DNA of 64,000 bases. It comes from Heterostelium album PN500 (Eukaryota > Evosea > Eumycetozoa > Acytosteliales > Acytosteliaceae). The notes under the pieces were generated by a model, which did not search any database, had not been told where the DNA came from, and worked only from the letters and a program-made list of their open reading frames with translations. The translations under genes were made by a program, and so were the position numbers. Location of the stretch: assembly GCF_000004825.1 (NCBI RefSeq), contig NW_008805103.1, positions 557,941-621,940 on the forward strand, written 5' to 3'. Positions 10,266-22,196 of the stretch are shown one piece after another (position 1 is the first letter of the stretch; each line of letters opens with the position of its first letter).

Positions 10266-13200
10266 ATGCAATCAGGTATGTTATGTTATGTTATGCTATG
10301 TTATGTTAAAATGATATGAATTCAATTCATTTGTAAAAACTAATTATTATCTTAATCAAATCTATTAATAAATACTGTAGTACCACAATATTATTGAATT
10401 TGCAAAGGAAGAAGAGAAAACTTTTAAACTATTGGGATGAAATCGATGCATTCGAAACATCGCTAAAGATGTCAGAGGGTAAACCAGAGTATAATTTCTA
10501 CGATGGTCCACCATTTGCCACTGGTCTGCCACATTACGGTCATATCTTGGCTGGTACCATCAAGGATACCGTCACCAGATACGCACACCAGACTGGTCAT
10601 CATGTAGCACGTCGTTTCGGTTGGGATTGTCACGGTCTTCCCATTGAATACGAGATTGACAAACTCTGTAACGTGCGTACCAAGGACGACGTCATGAAGA
10701 TGGGTATTCCAAAGTACAACCAAGAGTGTCGTAACATCGTCATGAAGTACTCGAGCGAGTGGGAGGTCGTTGTGAAGCGTCTCGGTCGTTGGATCGACAT
10801 GAAGAACAACTACAAAACAATGGATCCAAAGTTTATGGAGTCTGTATGGTGGGTGTTCAAGCAGCTCTACGAGAAGGGTTTGGTCTACCAGGGTTTCAAG
10901 GTGATGCCATACTCGATCCCATGTACCACACCGTTGTCCAACTTTGAAGCCGGTTCCAACTATAAGGACGTCCCCGATCCCGCCGTCGTCGTTGCATTCC
11001 CGATTGTCGGAGAGGAGAGTGTCGCTTTCGTCGCTTGGACAACCACACCATGGACACTTCCATGCAACTTGGCGTTGGTCGTCAATCCCAACATGGACTA
11101 TGTCCGTGTGTTGGACAGCAAGACCGGTAAGACTTTTATCTTGGCAGAGAAGCGTCTCTCCATCCTCTACAAGGATGTCAAGCCCGAGAGCAAAGAGTTT
11201 AAGATCTTGGCCAAGTGCAAGGGTGCCGAGTTGGTCGGAAAGCAATACGTTCCAATGTTTGACTACTTTGCATCCGACGCCGAGACTGGTGCATTCCGTG
11301 TCATTCCAGGCACCTACGTCACTGAGGACAGTGGTACCGGTATTGTACATGCCGCTCCAGCCTATGGTGAGGAGGATTTCAATGTTTGTTTAAAGAGTGG
11401 TATCATCAAGCGTGAGGATTTCCGTCGTCCATCGTTGAATGCCGTCGATGTCAACGGTTGTTACACCGCCGACATCAAGGACTTTGCTGGTAAGCGTGTC
11501 AAGACACTCGATGGAAAGTCCACTGAAGAAAGCACCGACAAGGAGATCATCAAAGCAATCAAGGCAAAGGATCGTTTGGTTAACGTTGGAACCATTGTTC
11601 ACAGTTATCCATTCTGTTGGCGTTCAGATACCCCATTGATCTACAAGGCTGTCGGTAGTTGGTTCGTACGTGTCGAGAACATGAGAGAACGTCTCTTGAA
11701 AAACAACAGTCAAACCTACTGGGTTCCAGATTTCGTCAAGGAGAAACGTTTCGCCAATTGGTTGGAAGCTGCCACCGATTGGGCTGTCTCTCGTAATCGT
11801 TATTGGGGTACTCCAATCCCATTGTGGGTCAGCGAGGATGGTGAGGAAGTTGTAGCTGTCGGTTCCGTCGAGGAGTTGTACGAGTTGTCCGGTGTTCGTA
11901 TCACCGATTTGCATCGTGAATCGATCGACCACATCACTATCCCATCGAAGCAGGGTAAGGGTCAATTGAAGAGAATCGAAGAGGTCTTTGATTGTTGGTT
12001 CGAGTCCGGATCGATGCCATACGCTCAACAACACTATCCATTCGAGAACAAGGATCACTTTGAATCGATCTTCCCAGCTCAATTCATTGCCGAAGGTATC
12101 GATCAAACCAGAGGTTGGTTCTACACCTTGTTGGTACTCTCCACCGCTTTGTTTGACAAGCCACCCTTCCAAAATCTCATTGCCAACGGTCTCGTATTGG
12201 CTGCCGACGGTAAGAAGATGTCGAAGCGTTTGAAGAACTATCCAGATCCAATGGAAGTCATCGGTAAGAATGGTTCCGACGCACTTCGTCTCTATCTCAT
12301 CACTTCGCCAGTCGTCAGAGGTGAGACTTTGAAGTTCCAAGAGAAGGGTGTCGCCGACGTCCTCAAGGATGTTTTCTTGCCATGGTTCAATGCCTATCGT
12401 TTCATGGTTCAGAACGCCTTGCGTCACGAAAAGGTCGCTGGAAAGTCGTTCGTTCCAGACATCAACAATGCTTTGGCATCGACCAACATCATGGATCGTT
12501 GGATCCTTGCAAGTTGCCAATCGCTCATCAAGTTTGTACGTGAGGAGATGGCCGCCTATCGTCTCTACACTGTAGTTCCACGTCTCACCAAGTTCATCGA
12601 ACAATTGACCAACTGGTATGTCCGTTTGAATCGTAAGAGATTCAAGGGTGCCCAGGGTGAAGACGATGCTCTCCACTCACTCAATATCCTCTATGAGATT
12701 CTCTTGACACTCTCTGTTGCCATGGCACCATTCACTCCATTCCTCTCTGAATACATGTATCAAAACTTGAAGCGTTCACTTCCAAAGGAGAAGCAAATGG
12801 ATTCCGTTCACTACTGCATGTATCCAGAACCAATTGAAGCCGCTTTCAACGTCAGAATCGAAGAGGCCGTCGGTAGAATGCAAACTGTCATCGAGTTGGG
12901 TAGAGTCTCACGTGACCGTAGAACCAAGCCAATCAAGAACCCATTACAAACCTTCACTGTCATCACCGAGAACAAGCAGTATCTCGAGGATTTGGAGAAC
13001 CTCAAGAAATACATCATCGAAGAGTTGAACGTACAGAACGTTGTGCTCACCACCGACGAATCACTGGTGACCGTCATTGCCGAGCCAGACCGTAAGCGTC
13101 TCGGTCAACGTTTGAAGACCGCCATCAAGGAGGTCTCTGACAAGATCACCAAGTTGACTCACGACGAGCTCCGTTCCTTCCAAAAGAACGGTGAGATCAC

Positions 13201-13600
13201 CATTGCCAGTCACGTACTGACCACCGAGGATTTGAAGATCATCCGTCGTTACAATGGTCCAGTCGACCACTACGAACCATCGGGTAACGATGAAGTCCTC
13301 ACCGTTTTGGATTTGAATATCGATCAGGTACTCCTTCAACTTGGTGTCGCTCGTGAGGTCACCAATCGTATCCAACGTCTCAGAAAGAAGTCTGGATTGG
13401 CCCCAGAAGATCCAATCAAGATGTTCTACAACACCAAGGATGGAGCAATCAAAGAGGCAATCTTGGCCAACACCGAATACCTAAACTCGACCATCATCTA
13501 CCCATTAGTATTAGTCGAGGTTGCACCAGAAGCAATCTTTGCCGAAGAACTTGCATCTGTAACAAATGATAATGATTTCCAAATCTGGTTCTCAAAATAA
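10266..13600 (+). CDS. ileS: Isoleucyl-tRNA synthetase, cytosolic; apparent frameshifts near the 5' end
   Basis: The main frame codes about 1068 residues of a class I IleRS that charges tRNA(Ile) in the cytosol. It shows the HIGH-type motif LPHYGHILAGT (about nt 10526), the editing domain, KMSKRLKNYPDP (about nt 12214) and the long eukaryotic C-terminal domain. A tiny first exon (10266..10275, ATG CAA TCA G) and an intron ending at 10380 look right. Beyond the acceptor, however, the expected sequence is spread over three frames. VPQYY is followed by a stop; the family-typical EFAKEEEKT is one frame on; NYWDEIDA and all the rest are another frame on. Each step is an apparent extra T, the second in the run CTTTTAAAC near 10431. 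Assembly error is the simplest reading. Otherwise translation would have to begin at an internal Met such as that at 10469, after the family's first conserved block. Confidence 0.9.
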
Positions 13601-13852
13601 ATAATTAAAATAAACACCAATAAACATATAATCATAACATAAATAAATGATCATCATTCATTATCTTTATTCATAATTAAGTATGTTGATTGTTGTATTA
13701 AAAAAATAAAAAGTGTGGATATTATTATTAATATTAAATAAGCAAATAATTTGATCAATCAAATAATTGTATTATTAAACTATGATCTAAAGTATATGAT
13801 TTTTTCTGAACTAGAAATTACAAAAATAAATGTATTGATAAGATAAAATTTA

Positions 13853-14554
13853 TTAACAGCAAGATGATTTGGTTTGAGTTTGTTCTGGTTGAACTTGAAT
13901 TCCTGGTGGAATTGGGAAAACCAAACCGTCTTCCAATTTGATGGCGTTTTTGGCGATGGTTTGGAAAGCTTGTTCGACGTTGATGGCCTCCTTGGCAGAG
14001 GTTTCAAAGTATGGGATGTTACCTTTGCTCTGGCACCATGAAGCAGCACGCTTTTGTGATACGACACGTTGGTTCTCCAAATCTATCTTGTTACCCAATA
14101 CGACGAATGGGAAGTTGTCTGGATCACGTGGACCAGCTTGGATGAGGAACTCATCACGCCATGAGTCGAGATTCTCAAATGTCTTGGCGACATTGACATC
14201 ATATACCAATACACAACAGTCGGCACCACGGTAGAATGCAACACCCAAACTTTGGAAACGCTCTTGACCAGCAGTATCCCAGATCTGCATGGTTACGACA
14301 CGATCATCGACCATCAATTCTTTAGTAAGGAAATCAGCACCAATAGTAGCTTTATATTGATTGCTAAACTTCTTGTTAACATATTGATTCATGAGAGATG
14401 TCTTTCCTACACTGTAATCGCGAGATTATAGATTATGATTGATGTTTGATTAGTTCAATGTTTGACAGGTATCATTAATATTATTGTTTAAAACAACTTA
14501 CCCAGTATCTCCCAAAATGATAACCTTCAATAAAACCTTCTTCTTTGTGGCCAT
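13853..14554 (-). CDS. rab7A: Rab7 small GTPase
   Basis: Exons 14554..14502 and 14411..13853 give 203 residues, nearly identical to Dictyostelium Rab7A as I remember it. G-box motifs are intact: GDTGVGKT (P-loop, interrupted by the intron), switch I with ATIGADF, WDTAGQE, GNKIDLE and ETSAKE. The C-terminus SSCC is a double-geranylgeranylation site. Family role: late endosome, lysosome and phagosome maturation, contractile vacuole traffic and HOPS-dependent fusion. The gene is convergent with IleRS (about 250 bp between ends) and divergent from the FERM gene across a long 1.6 kb spacer. Confidence 0.97.
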
Positions 14555-16171
14555 TTTATAATGCTTTGTTTTTTTTGTTTAAAACTAAAATATACAAGGG
14601 TAATAAATAAATAATTAATTAATAAGTTTTAATAAATATTTAAAAAATAAAATTATTATTATTATAAAAAGTAAATATAAAAATAACAAAGAAAGATAAT
14701 TATTGCTTGTATTATTGTTGTTGTTTGTTTTTTTTTTAAAATTTTTTATAAATATTTTTTTTGTTTACATATTTGTGTGTTCGCAATAAAAAGGGAAAAG
14801 ATCTGGTCAATTTGACTTATATTTAAAGTGAGTAATGGTAGAATATCTTTAAATTATTAGGGTGTAAGAGTTTGATTATTGTTGTTGTTGTTATTATTTA
14901 TTTATTTATTTTTTTAAAACATTTTTAAAAAAGAGTAAATGTAAACATTTATATATTATGATTGTGTTTGTGTTTAGTTAATTGTAACTATTTTTGAGTT
15001 GAATTATTTACTGCCTACTTCACACCAAATAAATCAATTAACTTTTTACTTTTATTATTTGTTTGTTTGTTTATTTGGTTGGTCAAATTTGTCTAAAATG
15101 ATAGATAGATAAGGAAGGAGGTAGAGGATAGATATTTTTTATATTTTCAAGTGTTTATGACTTACTTTAATTTAATAAATAATATATAATTTGATAAAAA
15201 TATAAATTTATATTTTTAATTAATTGTTTTGTTTAAATGTTTGTTTTATGACTATAAATTACAGAATATGATAGTATTTATAGTTATGAAAATGGACTCT
15301 GAGTTTAGTAGTAGTTGAGAAGAGAGATCAATTCACTTGAAACTGAAATCACAACAATTACAGAAAAGAGAGAAATTTGAGAGAGAAAAGAAAAAAGAGA
15401 TATGAAAAAAAGAGAGGTCAAAAGAGTCTGTCTTTGAGAGAATCTATTGTTTTTTTTTTTTTTTTTGCAATATTTTTTTTTGTTTTTGGATATTGAGGAG
15501 AAAAATATGACAAAAAATTAAAAAAAATTAAAAATTCAATATTGCTCAGTGTGGTGTTTGAAAGGAAATGTTATTGGATTTTTTTTTTTTTTTTGCATTC
15601 ACAAAAAAAAACACACAATTTATTTTTTAAAAAGTAGAATCAATTTCTCTTTCATATTTTTTTTTGTGTTTTTTTTTTTTTTGTTTGATATGATTCGGCA
15701 TTGTTTGTCTATTATTTGAGACCCACCACCTCACAAACCAAACAATCAATCATATTCAAACCTTTTTTTTATAAAACATTATATTTGATGACGAAGATTG
15801 ATTGTTATTTTTTCATTGATTCAATATCTATATTGATTTGAAAATTAAAATATCTAAAACTATTTAGATTTAATTTAGTTCATGAATAAATAAAATTTAT
15901 ATTTATATTTATTCAGAACATAATATATTACCATGATATAAAAATAATAATAATAAGTTATTTTTATTTTTATTTATATCTTATTACACCCACCACACGA
16001 TCGACAAAGATCACTTGATCATTTTGAGATTGGATTTTTTTCTTTTTTTGTTTGTTTTTTTTTTTTTTTGATTTTTGATTTTTTAAATATTAATGGATTT
16101 TTTTTGAATAATGTAATTTTTGCAAAGTTTTTTTTATTATAATTGGAACAGATATAGAATAATATATTAAT
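14555..16171. promoter_or_regulatory. Long divergent intergenic region between rab7A and a FERM gene
   Basis: About 1.6 kb with no supportable ORF. It is AT-rich with T-runs, contains a purine-rich block (about 15350-15425, GAGA/GAAAA repeats), and has a stretch of long T-tracts at 15450-15690. It must hold both promoters, and its length compared with neighbouring spacers (200-400 bp) is notable. Confidence 0.5.
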
Positions 16172-17525
16172 ATGTCAGGTTCAACATCAAATAGTGGCCA
16201 ATTGATGGTCAGAGTTTATTTCATTGATGATACACATAGAACTTTGATGATCGATCCCAATACGGTGACAGGTGACAAACTCTGGGAGATGGTCTCGGAT
16301 AAGCTCGCCATCAAGAATAAGGATGCAGAGTGTTTCTTTGTTTGGGCGCAGTCCGATGAGATCGAGTGGTTGCTCTACAATCATCAGACGATGCAAGAGG
16401 TGATCAACGGTTGGGACGTCATCCGTAAGCGATACGTAGAGCAGCCCGGCAGCAACGAGAGCAGTCCCAATAACATGTCGCCACGATCAACAGGCCCAGT
16501 GGGTACTCTTCGTGGAAAGATAGCATCGCTATCACCGACTCTTCGTTCAAAGAGCTCTGCCAACCTGAACTCCTCCGTTTCTCAAGCGGATTTGAATGGC
16601 GCCGATGGAAAGAAGACTGGACAGATTGTGTCGTCTTTTCCAACACTTGGAGACAAGGCGCAATTCAAGCTGGTGTATCGCGCCACCAGTGTTTTGCCAC
16701 TGGCTCAGGAGCGATCGATCATATCGCCAGAGGCAATTCATCTGTTTTACATCCAGGCAATTCACCACGTCGTCAACAGCAACTACCCATGTGACCAAGA
16801 CATCGCACTGAAACTGGCGTCGATCCAGATTCAAGTGCTCATAGGTGATCAGAAACCAGAACACCAGGCACACATAAGAGAATCGCTAGACTCTTATATT
16901 CCAACACATTTGGCTGGCAAACATAAACCTGAGGAATGGGAAGCACTGTTGCAACCTCAACACATCTTATTGCGTGGATCGAATCAACTGAATTTGAAGA
17001 AGGCATATCTCGAGACTTGCCAACGTTGGGTCTACTACGGATCCACCTTTTTCAAAGCGAAATACATTCCATCGACAACATCTTTCTTCCTCCAAGAGTT
17101 TGAAGGTAAAGTTAGACTCGGTGTCAATGGTTATGGTGTACATATTATAGATCCAAAAGCAATGGTAAATTTCATAAATATTAATATAAATAGAGTGATA
17201 TCACTAACAATTCAATTCCAATTTACAAATTATTTAGAAAATCGTATCGTATCATTATAGAGATATTGTTTGTTGGGATAGTACGGAATCATCGTTCACT
17301 ATTCAATTTTTGATAACAACAGGTTCGAAACAACAACAATCAAAGAAAGCATATATTTTCAAGACTCAACAAGGTGAATTAATCAATGATTTAATGCATG
17401 ATTGGATGGCAGAATGGGAGCACGAGGTTAAAAAAGAAAAACAAAATACAAGTGGAGCCCCAGCAGGAAGTGCAACAGGATTGAATTCATCAGCCAAATC
17501 ATCATCATCATCAGTGTACTCTTAA
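16172..17525 (+). CDS. FERM-domain protein
   Basis: Two exons, 16172..17164 and 17238..17525 (phase 0 junction), give 426 residues. Residues about 10-90 form a ubiquitin-like F1 lobe (LMVRVYFIDDTHRTLMID). A Ser/Pro/Asn linker (about 90-155) follows. Then comes an F2-like helical lobe (AIHLFYIQAIHHVVNSNYP, ALKLASIQIQVLIGD) and a PH/PTB-like F3 lobe ending near residue 390 (AYIFKTQQGELINDLMHDW). The tail is Ser-rich. The order F1-linker-F2-F3 is that of FERM adaptors which link membranes or adhesion receptors to the cytoskeleton. No actin-binding tail or catalytic domain is visible. It may be one of the dictyostelid frm genes, but I cannot tell which. Confidence 0.8.
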
Positions 17526-17924
17526 ATTAAATTACGAAAAAAAAACAAAATATCAAATTATTTATTTATAATCAGAAAAAAGAAGAATAACAAAACAAAA
17601 CAAAACAAAACATTGAAAAAAAAAGAAAGATAAAAATAAATATTAATTGTAATATAGAATAATAAATTATACATATATCGAGGACTGGTTTGGTTACCGA
17701 TTTCTTAAAATAAATTGATTCATTCGTTTTTTTTGATATTTTTTTGCTTTTAGGTCTAAAGTGATCATCAAGTTCTTGAAAAATTAATTATTTAAATCTA
17801 GATGTTATTCAAAACCAAAAATAAACAAAAATTATTAAAACTTTTAATTTAAACCTATCAAGTCCGAACCTTTTTGTTTTGTTTTGCTGCTATTATAGTG
17901 AGTGATAAATAGTATATTAAAGAT
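17526..17924. other. Spacer between FERM gene and eIF4A-like gene
   Basis: About 400 bp, A-rich after the FERM stop (3' UTR) and T-rich towards the next start. Nothing coding seen. Confidence 0.5.
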
Positions 17925-18990
17925 ATGAATTCGAGTGAAGCTGATGATGTTGTTGACCATAACAAGTTTCTATTGTTTAGAAATCTTTTAAGAAATTATG
18001 TTGTTAGGAATTTGATTTATACTCATTGTAAATATATTCTATCGATTGAAAAGTGAGTAGTTGTTGTTGTTTGTAAGTTCAACGGTAATAGTAACTCTAA
18101 ATATATATTACAAACTAATAATAGTTATCATTTATATGTTTTGTTTTGTTTTGTTTTTTTTTACTTGTAGATTATTTGATGATGGTATAATTTGTGAATA
18201 CCCATTGATTGGTGATTACACATTCGAATCGATGTCGATCAAAGCAGAGATAGTAAAGTCGATCAAACAACAGTATTTATGGGCAACTACGAAATCGATT
18301 CATCGTAGGGCGATACCACCGCTTCTCAATGGTGTCGATATTCATGTAAAATACTCGACCTATTCAAACGTTTCTGTATCTACCTATGCTATTTCATTGT
18401 TGAATATGATCGATCTAAAGCTAGAAGGTTGTTGTCAAGCATTGGTGATAGCACCGACCAGAGAAGTATCAAACTATGTCCATGATGTAAAGTTAACTAC
18501 CATGATTAAGTTTTTTACCTATTAAATATCTTACTTAATAACAACAACAAAACAAAACAAAACATAACAATAATTATGTTTATAGGTATTTAATCGCATA
18601 GGTGAAGGTATGAAAGATGTTAAAATTAAAAAGATAAACGGTGGAACCAATGCAAGATCGGACGTTTTCGAGATAAGAAAGAAGAATGTTCATATTATTA
18701 TATGTACTCCTGGTAGAGTTTCATTCTATATAGAATCTGGAGATATCGATCTGAGCACAGTGAAATATGTAATATTGGAATCGATTGATGATATTCTAAA
18801 TATGGGTTTCTCTTACACGATGGATATGATCTTTAAGGCACTACCTCTTGAAGCTGTAAGAGTGTCGATGTATTCACATATCGAGAGAGACAGTGGTATA
18901 AACAAAGAATTGACAGCATTCATCGATAAATATTTTAAACAGAATCCACCTATAACCATAGTTCTACCAAGTAAAGGATTAATTGAATAA
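17925..18990 (+). CDS. Catalytically dead, single-lobe eIF4A/DEAD-box-like protein
   Basis: Three exons, 17925..18052, 18171..18486 and 18586..18990, are phase-consistent and give 282 residues. It aligns by eye along the first RecA-like lobe of eIF4A: the Q-motif region (TTKSIHRRAIPPLLNG), then ALVIAPTREVSN (motif Ia), INGGTNARSDV, ICTPGRV (motif Ib), VILESIDDILNMGFSY (motif II region) and a motif III region. The ATPase residues are gone. Motif I (normally SGTGKT) reads STYSNV, DEAD reads ESID, and SAT reads YSH. The protein ends where lobe 2 should begin, so motifs IV-VI are absent. The frame is open throughout with good introns, so this is not an obvious pseudogene. It may be a regulatory or structural derivative of eIF4A; function unknown. 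Confidence 0.75.
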
Positions 18991-19026
18991 ATTGAATATT
19001 TATTTATTGTTGTTATTTATTATTAA

Positions 19027-20653
19027 TTAATTATCATCATCTTCATCATCATCATCATTTAGTAGAAAATCTTTAATTTCATTACGTAGTTGATAGCTAT
19101 GTACCATTGTCTTTGAATTCTCTTTGATATAGGGTGGTAGTGTTAGTGTTGTTGATTTCTTATCGAGTATATTCCTACAGCTATAACAAAGTGTATGTAA
19201 ATTGAGAGGTGTACTACTATTGTCAGAGCAACAATTGTTATTATTATTATTATTATTATTATTGTTGTTGTTGTTGTCATTGGAACAACAAGATTTGCTA
19301 CTATCAGTAGAACAACAAGATGTTGCTTGATTATTTGTTGTTGTTGTTGAGCATTTTGTATTGTTATTGCTATTACTATTGTTAATTCTTTCACCAACTG
19401 ATTTCTTCAATGTTTCAATCTCTGACTTTGTCAAACTACATGAACAAACCGAACAAAACATTGATTCATCGGCAACTGGCGAATGCAACTTATCAACCGA
19501 TCTCAATAATGTATGAATAGTTTGACTTGATATATCTTGTAATGTATTAATGAAATCTATAAGTAATTAAAGTTAGTTATTTAGTTTAGCTATCATCTAT
19601 ATATATTGTTTATGTTTTAGTTTTGCTTACTTTCACAAAGAGTATTGATAGATGCTTTGTGTGATGATTGATTCAAATTTATACTGTGGAATGGATTCGA
19701 TGGTACCGTTAGATCTTGTAGACCTAGATAGCGGTGGTAGATAGCAATCTCCTTCAGTAGGAAGTCACGCATCGGATGGCAGACAGTGGTGCTCGTTCGG
19801 TGGTAGTCGAGAAGATTCGTTTCATTCGGTACACTGTTTCCACGACCTTTAGAGGTGGACGATAGCAACCTAATGGCCAAACGATTCGAACTGCTCCCGT
19901 TTAGAATTCTACCGAGTCCGAGCTTGTGAGCGGTCTCATAGACAAGCTGTGCTCTAAAGTGTTCCAAGAGATCCTCCTTCGAGGTGTTGTTCGACTCCAT
20001 CTGCTCGAACACCTCCACCAATTGTTGTCTGCGTTGTTCACGAGTTTCATTGGCGTCTCCATAGATATTCTCTAGTGGAACGATAGTAAGTGGTACCTTA
20101 TAACTCGAACATATTTCTTCCAATTGTTTTTGAATTGCTAAACCAGTGTTATTATCTTCACTATCATTACTATTGCTATTTCCATTTAAACCTCTTAATA
20201 CACTTTGATCTATATGAATAGCATGTACTTTGAAGAACATCTTTGCTCGTTTTACATTCTCTCCGATGCATTGATCGATCAAATCCAACATTACCATCGA
20301 GGAAGGTCCACCTGACAACGACACTGCAAAAGTCTCTAATTCACGCTTATCAGAACGTGATTTACTAATGTTATTCTTAAATTTCTTTGTAATAACTTCT
20401 CTATAACATGGCCTATATATTTGATATATCAACAAAACATTATTAATTAATATCGATCTAATAATTATTGTTATTATATCTAATCTTTTTCTAAACAAAC
20501 ATGTACATACCAACATAAAGTATCAGTTGTTCTAAATACAATAATTGGTTTCGATTCTTTACATCTTATACAATTCTTTGCATACACTCTCTTTGGTGTT
20601 GCATTCAAAACTGTATTACCATCATCTGTACTACAACTTGGTACACCTGACAT
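19027..20653 (-). CDS. ctu2: Cytosolic tRNA 2-thiolation protein 2 (CTU2/NCS2 family)
   Basis: Exons 20653..20511, 20412..19631 and 19556..19027 give 484 residues. The N-terminus has the paired cysteine motifs (CIRCKESKP, then CWPC) of the family. A PP-loop-like SLSGGPSSMVMLDL (about residue 80) matches the degenerate SGGxxS loop of CTU2. Later come LGLGRILNGSSSNRLAIRLL and PMRDFLLKEI, and a C-terminal cysteine cluster (CSVCSCSLTKSE) with an Asn-rich insert. Family role: with CTU1/NCS6 it adds the 2-thio group to the wobble uridine of tRNA Lys, Glu and Gln. The gene is convergent with the eIF4A-like gene, with under 40 bp between the two stops. Confidence 0.85.
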
Positions 20654-20837
20654 CTTTAAATAAATAAAAGTAAATAGATAGGTAGATTTGTGTTTTAGTT
20701 GTGTAATTTAAGGTGGTGGGTGAAATTTTGAAAAAAAAGTGAGAAATAGACGAATGACTCGTTTTTTTTTAATTAATATGTGGATGTACAATTGCTTTTT
20801 TATTAATAAGTTACTATTATTATTATTATTATTGTTG

Positions 20838-21824
20838 TTATTGATTGAGTGATAACCAATCTTGTGGTTTCAAAAAGAAATCTGTGAGTTCTGATTCTGG
20901 TGTGTTGGGTTGTGGTTTGTAGTTGTATTTCCATTTGGCGACGGCTGGCAGTGACATGAAGATCGATTCGATACGACCTTCCGATTGGATACCGAATTTG
21001 GTACCACGGTCAAAGAGAAGATTGAATTCAACGTAACGAGAACGACGATACAGTTGGAATTCACGTTGTGCCAATGTATAGGGAAGTGAGATGTTCTCTT
21101 CCAAGAACGGTCTGTAGAGACTGACGAATGCCAGTCCGAGTGCCTCGATGAAACGCCATGCCTTGCGCTTGGCCGCCTCGCTGCTATCGCCTCTGATGTG
21201 GTCGTAGAAGAGACCACCGACACCACGCGTTTCATTGCGGTGCTTCAAGTGGAAGTAGCTGTCACACTCTGCTTTGCCCTTGGCGTAGGTGGTGCCTTGT
21301 TCGTCGCAGCCGAATTGGTCGCAAACAGCTTTGAGGCCGCGGTGATACGCTACGACCTGGTCGAGGTTCGGGTAGACGGGAGTGACGTCGATTCCACCGC
21401 CGAACCACCAGGTTGCACCGGCCTGGAAGTATCTGACGTTCATGTGGATGGTTGGCACGCGTGGACTGTACGAGTGCAGCACCAAGCTGACACCGGTGGC
21501 GACGTACGGTGTGGTCGGTGCGATGTTGAACTGGGTGGCGGCGGCCGATGGCAGATTGTCACCTTCGATGCAACTGAAATTGACACCGCCTTTCTCCAAG
21601 ACATCGTAACGACGACCGGCATCTGGAGCACCAAAGAAACCCTCTGGATTCTCGCCTTCCCAGACACGAGTGATTCCACCACCCGTACCCTTATGATAGT
21701 CCCAAAGATCCTCCAAATACTCTTGTTTCGTATGCTCTACTAAATAGCTACAAATATTATTCTGAATTGTTTTGAATCCATTCTTTATCTCTTCAACAGT
21801 TACAACTTCATTATTATCTGACAT
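20838..21824 (-). CDS. cpox: Oxygen-dependent coproporphyrinogen-III oxidase
   Basis: A single exon of 328 residues, full length for HemF-type enzymes, which decarboxylate coproporphyrinogen III to protoporphyrinogen IX. Conserved blocks are present: the glycine-rich segment GTGGGITRVWEGE, IHMNVRYFQAG, WWFGGGIDVTPVY, FYDH, a YRRSRYVEFN block and RGTKFGIQSEGRIESI near the C-terminus. There is no clear transit peptide, so a cytosolic or intermembrane location cannot be decided. It stands head to head with ferrochelatase, 372 bp apart. Strong GC enrichment inside the coding region suggests good expression. Confidence 0.97.
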   Translation of the reverse strand: MSDNNEVVTVEEIKNGFKTIQNNICSYLVEHTKQEYLEDLWDYHKGTGGGITRVWEGENPEGFFGAPDAGRRYDVLEKGGVNFSCIEGDNLPSAAATQFNIAPTTPYVATGVSLVLHSYSPRVPTIHMNVRYFQAGATWWFGGGIDVTPVYPNLDQVVAYHRGLKAVCDQFGCDEQGTTYAKGKAECDSYFHLKHRNETRGVGGLFYDHIRGDSSEAAKRKAWRFIEALGLAFVSLYRPFLEENISLPYTLAQREFQLYRRSRYVEFNLLFDRGTKFGIQSEGRIESIFMSLPAVAKWKYNYKPQPNTPESELTDFFLKPQDWLSLNQ

Positions 21825-22196
21825 CTTTTTTCCTTTCTTTTAGTCTTGATACAAAACTGAATTCAATTACAAATCGATTTGCAATTCTAGTCCAAAAAAT
21901 AAAATAAAAATAAAAAATAAAAATAAAATATAAAAATAAAATAATAATTATAATTTGATCAACCACAAACTTAAACTAAAATATCGCGATGAAATTAAAA
22001 TGTTCATCATAAATGGGTGTCATATGATTAACAATCATCTGTATTAGGACATGACGATAATTAGCAAAAAAATATGAAAATTGAAAATCTCAAAAGAAAT
22101 TAGCAGTAAGTTTTATGAATTCAATGATTGGTGTTAATTACTGTTTTTGGAAGTAAAATATTCAATTGATCATTTGTTTATAGAATCAATCATATA
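21825..22196. promoter_or_regulatory. Putative bidirectional promoter of two heme-pathway genes
   Basis: A 372 bp AT-rich spacer between the start codons of cpox (leftward) and ferrochelatase (rightward). A/AT tracts lie on the cpox side. A somewhat less monotonous core (about 21960-22080) includes ATCGCGAT and GTTAAT-like segments and could carry factor sites. No motif can be named with confidence. Confidence 0.55.

Noticed and set aside
10472-12676. Long antisense open frames (up to 350 codons) opposite IleRS
   Set aside because: They are shadows of the GC-richer, strongly biased IleRS codons; composition is Leu/Val/Asp rich without domains, and the sense strand is clearly the gene.
17925-18990. 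Treating the eIF4A-like gene as a pseudogene
   Set aside because: Three exons keep phase with good splice sites and no stop; loss is confined to the catalytic motifs, so a maintained non-enzyme is the better reading.
21198-21743. 181-codon open frame opposite cpox
   Set aside because: Shadow of the biased cpox coding sequence, with no domain or start context.
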